Assembly (NCBI GenBank): GCA_001247695.2
Contig: LGRX02003529.1
Location: forward strand, 18,470 to 82,469
Source of the DNA: Cymbomonas tetramitiformis
Taxonomy: Eukaryota > Chlorophyta > Pyramimonadophyceae > Pyramimonadales > Pyramimonadaceae
Length of the DNA stretch: 64,000 bases
Direction of reading: 5' to 3'
Every line of letters starts with the position of its first letter. The stretch's first letter is position 1. The position numbers and the translations under genes were made by a program. The notes under the pieces were generated by a model that had not been told where the DNA came from, made no database searches, and saw only the letters and a program-made list of their open reading frames with translations. Shown piece after piece: positions 38,611 to 50,600 of this stretch.

Positions 38611-41600
38611 CTGCATAGTGCGACATTCCTTTTTGTCCCCATACGCTTGAAATGGACGAGAAAAGGAAGAGCTGCTCCAAGGGCTGAATGGTCTGCGCAG
38701 ACAGCAGCGCTCCCATAATCTTCGGCTCGCAGACCTTTCCGAAGCCCTGAGATGAGAGGGAGTCGATTGGTTCGTATGCTGATACCCCTGCTGCCATCAT
38801 CACTTTGTTTTGCGGAGGAAGCCACTCGCGCGCCCATGTTGATAACGCTTGCATTTCCTGAGTATTACTCGCGTCCCGCTTCACGACCCACACAGCTCCG
38901 TCCTCCTCTGCGAGCTCTTGCAACACCTGTCGCGAACGAAGCGGATTTCTCGACACCAGAAGACAGGCTCCCTGAGCTGCAGCAAAGCTCTTCGCAAGAG
39001 GTCCTCCGAGTCCATCCAAGCCTCCGATGACGGTCGCGGTGTAGCCTGGCTTATTCGACCACGTGTTGTTGTCGTTGGATAGCGCGCCAATTTTTGGAGC
39101 TTGTCTGACCCGAGACGCGTACCATCGACCGTCCCGCACAGTAAGGCGAGTCTCCTTAGACATGCCGGGATGAGTCAGGCACTGGTGTAAGCCGCTGACT
39201 GGTCGGCCATCGGTTTCGAGGATGCCTCCGAACTTTCCCGGAGCCTCGAGGGCCCCACAAGTTATCAGCCCTTGAAGCGGTGTCAGAATGAGCGACGGGA
39301 TATCCGTGTGAGGAGCTCCTAAAGGCGAAAGCATCCACATTGTCACCTGACGCTCTCTGAACTGAGTGTTCAGCATGGTCTGCAAAATTCTGAGCAGGCT
39401 CTCACACCGGGTTTCTAAGTGCTGTTGAGCACTCCGTATTGGAATACTGGGCGTCCTCTCTGGAGAAGTGTTGTTATATATCATGACCGTGTTGCGCTGT
39501 AAAGCTGTCATCAGCAGGTGAACATGCTTCGTGGACGAAAAGTGTAGGTCCTTATCCACGTGCAGCATCTCACTCTGCTCCAATTCGGCATGCAAGCATG
39601 AGTTCTCGAAAGTCATCTGTTCAGCCTTGAAGCCAAGAGTTACGAAGAACGTCGAATCAGCCAAGGAAGCTGCCTCCGGCTCAGTGCCTCTCCACACCTC
39701 TCCGTTCCATTGCCTTGGGTCCCTGGGCGTCCACTCTTGCACGTACAGCATCTGATTCGGTCTCAGGACTTCCTCAGCGCCTCCCTCAATGTCCCCAGAA
39801 ACCTTCGCCGAGTCGTTAACCCGGGCGACGTTCGAGAACTCGAGCCCGACCAGATGGACCGTCACGTCCTTCATCGGTTCCTGCCCGACGGCATGATTCC
39901 TTGAGCAACTCTTCAAAAAGCAGAGCTGCCCTTCCCACTTTTCCAACGCTCCGCAATGCTGAAGCTGAGGCATATCCGCCAGGCATGTATGCTGTCTCTG
40001 AGTGCCACCAGGCTGCAAAAAGTAGGCTCGGACTCCAGTGAACAGCATGGACACCTTGTGTGTTGACTTTTTACGAGGGGTGCAAGCACCTCCAACACAC
40101 GCACTATACACGGACTGCATTGCATACAGTGGCGAAGCTGGATGTGATGACTTGATACTGGACACGACTTGTCGAGATCTCTGTGCCGCAGAGTACTGGT
40201 GCCCCAAACGTGCGATGTTGTGTGTGAATCCGCTCGATCCGTTGCACCTCGGAGACTGCTGCATTGTGAATGTCCTCAAATACGCGCTGAAGAGCTGCCC
40301 GATAGCCACGTGGCCGTGATGATCCATAGTCGCGGACACAACTCGTCGAGGTGCAAAGTCCAAGTCCTTTTCTGAAACTGACCCGAGGTATCCCGGCATG
40401 AACTGCACCGCATGAGCCAGTATGACAAACGCATCGTTCGTCTGGGCACTCCGGTGCAGATTTCCTGTCATGTGCCCCATCAGAAGAAGAGAGCCCGCAG
40501 GCAGGGTAGCTCGTCCGAGTTGGACATGGTCCCACAGGTGCGCGTTCATGCTCTCCTGCAGGCTGAATTCCACCGAGTGTTTCACACTTAGTGTGCTGTC
40601 AGCATGCTGAGCGCGGAGCCCATACCAATCTTGGGCTCTGAATGAGGAGGCCCAAGCAACCTGTTTGCTTCCAAGTCTCAATTGCTGGGACCCCAGCCAA
40701 TACGACGAGTGCATTTTAGTCATTACGCAGTGCGCATTGGTTCCCTGAAAAGCGAAGGCGCTCACACCAGCTGCAAAGCCATGTGCCGCGTGGTTGGTTT
40801 GGAGCATCTCTGTTTGCCGAGGCACGTGCACCCCACCTGCGACAGTCATCGTTTCTGCTTGGAGGGGAATTGCGATCACATGCGGATTGACCGACACGAG
40901 GTGCTTCACTGGGTTCACTCCATCTTGGCAGAGCACATTGATGGCTGTCACAAAGGCATTAACGCCCGCAGCAGACTCGGCATGACCAAGTGTACTTTTG
41001 GCTGCTTGCAGAAGCAGTTTTTGCGGACTTGTTTGTCGGTTCATAGCAGACCGCATACCGCCGATCTCGATCGGGTCGCCTAAGGAGGTTCCGGTCCCAT
41101 GAAGTTGCAATAGGCTCAAGAGGTTTAAGGAGGTGCGTCCCTGGGCGAAAGCTCTGCAGATCACCGTGGACTGGGCCTGCCCACTCGGAGCTGTGAAGGA
41201 GCTAGAACGCCCGTCCTGGTTGACAGCACTTCCGACAAGAGACACCAGCACAGGTCGCGTCTCATCAAGTGTGGTGTCGATGGTAAGTGCAGCACAGCCT
41301 TCGGCTCGGACATAACCGTCTGCAGACTTATCCAGTGTCTTACATCGGCTATCAATGGACAACATGCCTGCTTGATGGAACACCAGAGTGGTGTGCGGGG
41401 TCAGGATGACGTTTGCACCACAACTTATAGCTGCTGTCGTATCACCTTGCAGAGACTGGCAGGCAAGTGTTGTGGTTACCAAAGAGGATGAGCATGCGGT
41501 GTCCACAGTGAGCGCTGGGCCTTGAAACCCGAAGCAATACGAAATTCGTCCGCTGCACACGCTGGGCGAGATGCCAGTCCCCATGTACGGGTTCACTTGA

Positions 41601-44600
41601 ACCTTTGAGCGGTCGATTATTCGGCTGAAGTCCGTGGCTGAAATTCCAGCATAAATGCCCACCGTGTCCAAGGATGTGAGGCGTCCGAGCGTTCGCAACT
41701 GCGAGATTGCATGTAGGAGCTGCCTCTGCTGTGGATCTAGGAACTTGGCCTCTGAATGTGAAATCATGTAGGCTTGAGAATCAAACAAATCGACATCTGG
41801 CAGAGTCACCATCCCCGCAGGAACGGGACTTGACACCTCCAACCAGTCACAATGGGATGATGGGGGGAGTGTCACCAAATCCAACGGCATGATGGTCGGT
41901 GACCATTTCTGGTTGCAAACGGAGAGGTCTGACACGAGCAATGTGTTGAAACATGGAGCACCATCGTGCTTATTCATTGCAGGAGCCTGTGAAGCTCGAA
42001 CCAGCTCATCATGCTCCTGGCCATCCTCTGCCGTCTCGGCGGTCAGGTACCGCGCAATTGCCCCCGCTGTCGGGTAGTCGAATACCAAGGTCACCGGCAG
42101 CTCCATGCCAGCTGCTTTCTCGATGGACCCCTTCAGCTCCACGGCGCCAAGACTGTCCAGCCCAGCATCCATCAGCGGATCATTCTCCGACACCTCTGTG
42201 CCCACGATCTGTTGCACCGCATGCATCACGGCATAGTGCATTTGTGCAGCATGCTGCTGGCGCTGCTGCTGCTGCTGCATGCCGGTATTGCTGCCTTGCT
42301 TGCGAGTGCTGCTGGCGATGGCGCCCGTCTGACTGTCATCAGTCCCAGCCATAGGAGCCCCAACCTTGACAGGGGGATCAGCAAACTCCGTGAATATGCC
42401 CGTGCTGTCCTTCACAACCGCCAGCATACGAGTCCACGAGATCGGACTCGCGGTCAGGTGCAGCTCCCAACTCACGGACCGCGATGGATGGGCATGAGCG
42501 CCACGCAGTGCTCCCTCGAGAGCCGACAGGCCCTGGCCAGCCATCAGTACGCCGAGCCCGCAGCGCCGCATGCGATCCAGGGTGGCGGGGTCTTGCGTGG
42601 CCATGCCTGCCATACCCCAGGCTCCCCACTGGATACTGATGCCCACCTGCCCGGTGCAGCTCAGCTGTCGAGCCCAGGAGTCCATGGCGGCGTTGGCCGC
42701 GCTGTAGTTGCCCTGGGCCGCCGAGCCCAGCAGAGCCGCAATCGATGAGAATATGACCATATCTTGCATGGGGCTGATAGCCGCCGCACCCTGGCCAAGG
42801 TAATCCAGCAGCTTGAGCTTCGCCGCATACACCTCGCGCATGCCCTGTGTTGCCTGGTTGGTCAGCACGTTGTCTCTCAGTATCCCCGCAGCATGCATAA
42901 TTCGGCTCACTGGAGTGCTGTGGATGCTGCCAGTCAGATCAGCCGCGGTGTCCTCACTGCACGTCACATCGCATCGAGCAACACATATGCTGGCCGCAGA
43001 CCGCAGGTGCGGTTGGTCAGCACTCGCTCCGGCGCTGAGGCGCCCGAGACGCCCGAGCAGACGTGCTCGAGACACACTGGCCTGCCGTGTCATCCAGGTT
43101 GCCATCAGCAATCCCAGGGCGCCCGTGCCCCCGCTGATCACCGTGGTGCCCGCGTCATCGCGCAGGCCTGCGCCTGCTCGGTTATGCATCATCACCAGGC
43201 GTGTCATGGGCGCGAGCCTTGTCAGGCGCCGGAGGGCTTGGTGATGACTGATGACAGCATGCGGCCAGCTCACCAGAGCGCTCAGCGCCCCAGCTGAGAG
43301 TGCACTCGCCAGGTTGCGCATGGCATCCCCCGCACACTGCGTGGCCATCACGTCAGAGCTGGCTGCTGTGAGGTATGCCACATCGGCCCGTTGTGCGCTG
43401 ACCTGCGCTGGGCTCCACAGAGCCCTGTGAGGCAGATGCATGAAGCGCCCTCCAGGCTGTAGCTGGCTCAGGTGCAGGGCCGCACGGCCAGCCCCCGTGC
43501 TCACCACCAGGGCGTAGGAAGCCACGCAGGTGTGAGGTCCACGGCCAAACACCGAGACCGGTATGTCGGACACGTGCCTCATGTGCAGCAGCGATCGCAA
43601 CAGCCGCCGCTTGCTGGAGTAGGGGCATGTAGCGTACACGAGCTCAGGGTCACACAGTGAGGCTGCCATGATTCCGGACACAAGCCCCATGCCGGAGCCG
43701 CCTTCGCTTATGAGAATGCGCCCGAAATTGCTTGCTTGAGACAGCTGCCACGTGCCCAGATTACCTTGGCCAAGCAGCGGGGCCAGCGCGACCTGCATGT
43801 TGATGGAGGTGGTGGGCAGAGAGGCAGCCTCCTCGTGCAGCACGGCTCCGGGCTTCGGGCACAGCAGGTGATGAGCAGTCGAGGTATAGACGGCGTGCCC
43901 TACTGCCGGTGCCAGCGCCAGGACTGCATCACCCTGGCACACCTTGGCATATGCCACAGGGGCTGCCGTGGTGAGAGGAGCTGTGGGAGAGGCTGTGTTG
44001 ACCACGAGACCAGACGCGTCACCGTACACGCTGGTTGCGGCACCGTTCCATCCCGCGCTGGTCTGCACTCCCACCTCTCTGAGCACGCTGCGTACACTCA
44101 TGCTGACAGCCTGGACACGCAGCGTGACGCCATCCGCCGCCCGGCCCGTTGCATCAGACGTCGCTACATGCTGCTGCTGAGTCGAAGGGAAGGACGTGCT
44201 GGTCAGGAGACGTGGCCGGCTCACGCTCAGTCCTGCTGCAGCCCTGTCCCAGCACCTGTCATCCGGGCGCATCAGGCTGTGCAAGTGATCCCCGGATGTG
44301 GGCCGAGTCTCCGAAGCTGAGTTGAGGAGGTGAATGGCGCCATCCAGGGAGGCGCACTCACGCTCGTGTGTGTGCACCAGACTGCGCAGCCCGGCTTGCA
44401 CACCCGCGCGTGCTGCGGCCGCTGAGGTCATCGATGTGCTGGTGGGGCCGAAGTGCAGAGGATGGGCAGCACACGTGGCAAGCTGCCTGGCCTCGCTGGA
44501 CACCACATTGGGCAGAATATGCAGGAGGTGAAGCATGCCTGCAGCGCTGGTCACGGCGGGATGAGCTGGGGTGTGCCGCATGCCGTCGAGGGGCGGGAGG

Positions 44601-47600
44601 CTATTGGTAGCGAAGGTGAAGGTCGAGGCAGAGGGCTGTATAGCACGGCTCTGGTGGGTGTCATACGGGGCAGTCTGCTGGGGCACGGTCTGCCAGACCA
44701 GCTCGTAGAGCACGGGATCAGCAGCGTCGTTGGCTGTTGCTTTGCTTTTGCTCGCCACCGATCCTCTTTGTGTATCGTTGCCAAGTTGACGCCTCAGCTT
44801 TTTGGTTTCCAAGCCATGCATTTTCCCAACAAGGTACAGCCCAGTCCTGGCAACCAGGGTGTGATTTGCACAGTCTCTTTCAGGTAAAGCTGGATCAAAC
44901 TGCACTGTCACATGTAGCCCGGCCGGATGCATCTGCGCGTACAAATGGTATGCATGAAGTGCTGCTGGGACGCGCACGGATGGCGTGGGTGTGGCGCTCC
45001 ATGCGGTGCGCACGGCACCAGGACTCAGCAGGGCAGCAGCACTGAGCTGCATGCTATTGTCAAGCACGGCTGGATCCATCCATGCTCCCGACATGGTCGG
45101 ATGATGTGCTGTGGGCACTCTTCCTTGCAGAGGTGCGTCCACGGCGTGGTGCTGGTGCCCGCTGCATAGCAATCGACGGCAGAGTTGGTACGGGCTGACT
45201 GCGGTGAAAGTCCAGCCAGGATTGATTGGCTCACAGCGCTGCGCCTGCGCGTGAGCTTGAGTAATGCAACCCTTGGAGTGATGAAGATGTGATGAGCCCA
45301 GGGTATCCGCTCGCTGGCTGGTAGATATACTGTATCGACCCTCAGCCAGGTGCACATTCATTTGGAAATGCGAGGATGTCTGGGCTCCCTCGCTAGTCTC
45401 AGCTGCCAGTGAGGCCGGGGCGGAGATGATCAAAGGCGCACTGATCGTCACAGCTGTGAGGGCAATGATGCTCTCTCTGGCACCGGCTCCGGCTATGCAG
45501 CCCTTGGCACCACCAAGTGCCACCTCCACGAAGGCTGCAGCCGGAAGCAGAATCCGCCCCATGATGCAGTGATCGAGCAGCGTGGCACTCGGAACACCCA
45601 GCATTGCAGACAGCACCAGGGAGTTCTCCAAGCTGCTCGCCGCCACAAAGGGCGCTGCTGGAGGGCGCGCAAGCCACGAGCTGGAGTACCAAGTGTTGCG
45701 CATAGGTGGAGCTTGGCTTGAGTGGCTGGCCTTGGCACATGACTTGCCAGCCATGACGACGTGAGCATTAGTACCTTGGAAGGCAAACGCGCTGACTCCA
45801 GCTACACTACGCAGATTGCAGGCTGCCGCAGTCTCCCTGCCGAGATGAAAGCCTCTCTCTGCTCTGGCGGTGTGCTTCGTCATGACCCCCCACACATGTA
45901 GGCTGACTGTTCGCAGATGCAGTAGTGCGCTGCTCACACATCGCGTAAGCCCGTGCCCAGCATGCAAAAGGCCGATGACGCCTGCAGCTGTCTCTGTATG
46001 TCCCACGGCCGTCTTTGCCGCCTCCAAGCTCAGGGGGTGGTCGACATTGGGGCTGATGTTGGTAGCCATGAACACCGCCTCGATGGCGCCCACCTCGATG
46101 GGGTCACCCAGCAAGGTGCCTGTACCATGCAGCTCCAAGCATGCCAAGTCGAGGCTGGAGCACTTGGCCACCATCAGTGCGTCGCGTATCACCTGCTGCT
46201 GCGAGGGTCCGTTTGGCGCTGTCAGTGAGCTAGAGCGCCCATCTTGGTTCACAGCGCACCCCTCGATACACATTGTGTTGTCCAGTGAACCATCCTGTTG
46301 ATCGGCCACGTCAGACTTGGCAGCGATGGACACAACCCCGCATGCCTCCCCCCGTGCATAGCCATCGGCTGCAGCGTCCAGGGTTTTGCTGCGCCCATCA
46401 GCTGACAGCATCCCAGAGATGGCAAACACGATGGTGGTGCTCGGAGCCAGCATCAAGCTCACTCCACAGCTCACAGCACGGCAGCCACTCACAGGGGGCG
46501 ACACCAGGCTGCAGTATGCTTGGTGCGTTGCGACCAGCGAAGAAGAGCATGCCGTGTCGATGCTCAGCGCAGGTCCCTTCAGCCCGAACACGTAGGACAG
46601 GCGCCCGGCTGCTACGCTTGGTGTGCTGCCGGTACCCATGTATGGGCTGAAGGCAATTTTGTGAGAGGCAAAGAGGCTGTGGTAATCAGTTGAGGAGATG
46701 CCCACAAACACTCCAGTGGTATCACCCCATGCATGCTTCCCTGTCTTTCCCCGCACCGGGTGCACATCCGCAACGGCGTGCAGAAGCAGCCGCTGTTGAG
46801 GATCCATGAGGCTGGCTTCCAGTATAGGAATATCAAAAGCTGCCGCGTCAAAGGTATCCACTGATCTCAGCATGCTGGCAATTCCCGGAACAACCTGGCC
46901 AGCTTCTACTCGGACCGTGTTCACATCCCAGCGGTCCAAGGGGATAACGCCCATGCTGTCGATGGGAGGACCTCCCACTGACAGGTAGTGACAGTGCACA
47001 TCACTGCAGGCTGTTGAGAGTATACAGATCGGGTGAGCCGTGTCCTGCTTGTGCGCATGCATGTCATTAGGCAAGTGGACGAGGTCAGTCATGTGGTACT
47101 GGCCATCCTCTGCCGTCTCGGCGGTCAGGTACCGCGCAATTGCCCCCGCTGTCGGGTAGTCGAATACCAAGGTCACCGGCAGCTCCATGCCAGCTGCTTT
47201 CTCGATGGACCCCTTCAGCTCCACGGCGCCAAGACTGTCCAGCCCAGCATCCATCAGCGGATCATTCTCCGACACCTCTGTGCCCACGATCTGTTGCACC
47301 GCATGCATCACGGCATAGTGCATTTGTGCAGCATGCTGCTGGCGCTGCTGCTGCTGCTGCATGCCGGTATTGCTGCCTTGCTTGCGAGTGCTGCTGGCGA
47401 TGGCGCCCGTCTGACTGTCATCAGTCCCAGCCATAGGAGCCCCAACCTTGACAGGGGGATCGGCAAACTCCGTGAATATGCCCGTGCTGTCCTTCACAAC
47501 CGCCAGCATACGAGTCCACGAGATCGGACTCGCGGTCAGGTGCAGCTCCCAACTCACGGACCGCGATGGATGGGCATGAGCGCCACGCAGTGCTCCCTCG

Positions 47601-50600
47601 AGAGCCGACAGGCCCTGGCCAGCCATCAGTACGCCAAGCCCGCAGCGCCGCATGCGATCCAGGATGGCGGGGTCTTGCGTGGCCATGCCTGCCATACCCC
47701 AGGCTCCCCACTGGATACTGATGCCCACCTGCCCGGTGCAGCTCAGCTGTCGAGCCCAGGAGTCCATGGCGGCGTTGGCCGCGCTGTAGTTGCCCTGGGC
47801 CGCCGAGCCCAGCAGAGCCGCAATCGATGAGAACATGACCATATCTTGCATGGGGCTGATAGCCGCCGCACCCTGGCCAAGGTAATCCAGCAGCTTGAGC
47901 TTCGCCGCATACACCTCGCGCATGCCCTGTGTTGCCTGGTTGGTCAGCACGTTGTCTCTCAGTATCCCCGCAGCATGCATAATTCGGCTCACTGGAGTGC
48001 TGTGGATGCTGCCAGTCGGATCAGCCGCGGTGTCCTCACTGCACGTCACATCGCATCGAGCAACACATATGCTAGCCGCAGACCGCAGGTGCGGTTGGTC
48101 AGCACTCGCTCCGGCGCTGAGGCGCCCGAGACGCCCGAGCAGACGTGCTCGAGACACACTGGCCTGCCGTGTCATCCAGGTTGCCATCAGCAATCCCAGG
48201 GCGCCCGTGCCCCCGCTGATCACCGTGGTGCCCGCGTCATCGCGCAGGCCTGCGCCTGCTCGGTTATGCATCATCACCAGGCGTGTCATGGGCGCGAGCC
48301 TTGTCAGGCGCCGGAGGGCTTGGTGATGACTGATGACAGCATGCGGCCAGCTCACCAGAGCGCTCAGCGCCCCAGCTGAGAGTGCACTCGCCAGGTCGCG
48401 CATGGCATCCCCCGCACACTGCGTGGCCATCACGTCAGAGCTGGCTGCTGTGAGGTATGCCACGTCGGCCCGTTCTGCGCTGACCTGCGCTGGGCTCCAC
48501 AGAGCCCTGTGAGGCAGATGCATGAAGCGCCCTCCAGGCTGTAGCTGGCTCAGGTGCAGGGCCGCACGGCCAGCCCCCGTGCTCACCACCAGGGCGTAGG
48601 AAGCCACGCAGGCGTGAGGTCCACGGCCAAACACCGAGACCGGTATGTCGGACACGTGCCTCATGTGCAGCAGCGATCGCAACAGCCGCCGCTTGCTGGA
48701 GTAGGGGCATGTAGCGTACACGAGCTCAGGGTCACACAGTGAGGCTGCCATGATTCCGGACACAAGCCCCATGCCGGAGCCGCCTTCGCTTATGAGAATG
48801 CGCCCGAAATTGCTTGCTTGAGACAGCTGCCACGTGCCCAGACTACCTTGGCCAAGCAGCGGGGCCAGCGCGACCTGCATGTTGATGGAGGTGGTGGGCA
48901 GAGAGGCAGCCTCCTCGTGCAGCACGGCTCCGGGCTTCGGGCACAGCAGGTGATGAGCAGTCGAGGTATAGACGGCGTGCCCTACTGCCGGTGCCAGCGC
49001 CAGGACTGCATCACCCTGGCACACCTTGGCATATGCCACAGGGGCTGCCGTGGTGAGAGGAGCTGTGGGAGAGGCTGTGTTGACCACGAGACCAGACGCG
49101 TCACCGTACACGCTGGTTGCGGCACCGTTCCATCCCGCGCTGGTCTGCACTCCCACCTCTCTGAGCACGCTGCGTACACTCATGCTGACAGCCTGGACAC
49201 GCAGCGTGACGCCATCCGCCGCCCGGCCCGTTGCATCAGACGTCGCTACATGCTGCTGCTGAGTCGAAGGGAAGGACGTGCTGGTCAGGAGACGTGGCCG
49301 GCTCACGCTCAGTCCTGCTGCAGCCCTGTCCCAGCACCTGTCATCCGGGCGCATCAGGCTGTGCAAGTGATCCCCGGATGTGGGCCGAGTCTCCGAAGCT
49401 GAGTTGAGGAGGTGAATGGCGCCATCCAGGGAGGCGCACTCACGCTCGTGTGTGTGCACCAGACTGCGCAGCCCGGCTTGCACACCCGCGCGTGCTGCGG
49501 CCGCTGAGGTCATCGATGTGCTGGTGGGGCCGAAGTGCAGAGGATGGGCAGCACACGTGGCAAGCTGCCTGGCCTCGCTGGACACCACATTGGGCAGAAT
49601 ATGCAGGAGGTGAAGCATGCCTGCAGCGCTGGTCACGGCGGGATGAGCTGGGGTGTGCCGCATGCCGTCGAGGGGCGGGAGGCTATTGGTAGCGAAGGTG
49701 AAGGTCGAGGCAGAGGGCTGTATAGCACGGCTCTGGTGGGTGTCATACGGGGCAGTCTGCTGGGGCACGGTCTGCCAGACCAGCTCGTAGAGCACGGGAT
49801 CAGCAGCGTCGTTGGCTGTTGCTTTGCTTTTGCTCGCCACCGATCCTCTTTGTGTATCGTTGCCAAGTTGACGCCTCAGCTTTTTGGTTTCCAAGCCATG
49901 CATTTTCCCAACAAGGTACAGCCCAGTCCTGGCAACCAGGGTGTGATTTGCACAGTCTCTTTCAGGTAAAGCTGGATCAAACTGCACTGTCACATGTAGC
50001 CCGGCCGGATGCATCTGCGCGTACAAATGGTATGCATGAAGTGCTGCTGGGACGCGCACGGATGGCGTGGGTGTGGCGCTCCATGCGGTGCGCACGGCAC
50101 CAGGACTCAGCAGGGCAGCAGCACTGAGCTGCATGCTATTGTCAAGCACGGCTGGATCCATCCATGCTCCCGACATGGTCGGATGATGTGCTGTGGGCAC
50201 TCTTCCTTGCAGAGGTGCGTCCACGGCGTGGTGCTGGTGCCCGCTGCATAGCAATCGACGGCAGAGTTGGTACGGGCTGACTGCGGTGAAAGTCCAGCCA
50301 GGATTGATTGGCTCACAGCGCTGCGCCTGCGCGTGAGCTTGAGTAATGCAACCCTTGGAGTGATGAAGATGTGATGAGCCCAGGGTATCCGCTCGCTGGC
50401 TGGTAGATATACTGTATCGACCCTCAGCCAGGTGCACATTCATTTGGAAATGCGAGGATGTCTGGGCTCCCTCGCTAGTCTCAGCTGCCAGTGAGGCCGG
50501 GGCGGAGATGATCAAAGGCGCACTGATCGTCACAGCTGTGAGGGCAATGATGCTCTCTCTGGCACCGGCTCCGGCTATGCAGCCCTTGGCACCACCAAGT

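Larger units (their letters stand above)
34900..42005 (-). other. PKS module 5: KS-DH*-KR(split by intron)-ACP
   Basis: The KS has Cys at 41492-41494, HGTGTSLGDPIE and STLGHAESAAG. The DH first motif WDHVQLGRATLP (about 40500-40535) is intact, but the second-half signature reads PLYAMQ without the catalytic Asp. The KR has GGLDGLG (about 39003-39025). It lacks the LxD motif (AAGVSAYE instead) and carries Trp eight residues before the catalytic Tyr (WGQKGMSHY, Tyr at 38615-38617), which are A-type features unlike every other KR here. The catalytic Asn (35532-35534) lies on the next exon. There is no ER. The ACP has GVDSL near 35020-35037. Its DH and KR sequences are the most divergent in the upstream exon. 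The span includes the 3,071-base intron. Confidence 0.87.

Noticed and set aside
47033..47830. Plus-strand frame of 265 codons, repeated in the other tandem units
   Set aside because: Antisense shadow of the ACP-KR region; length and content follow the sense codons of the duplicated modules.
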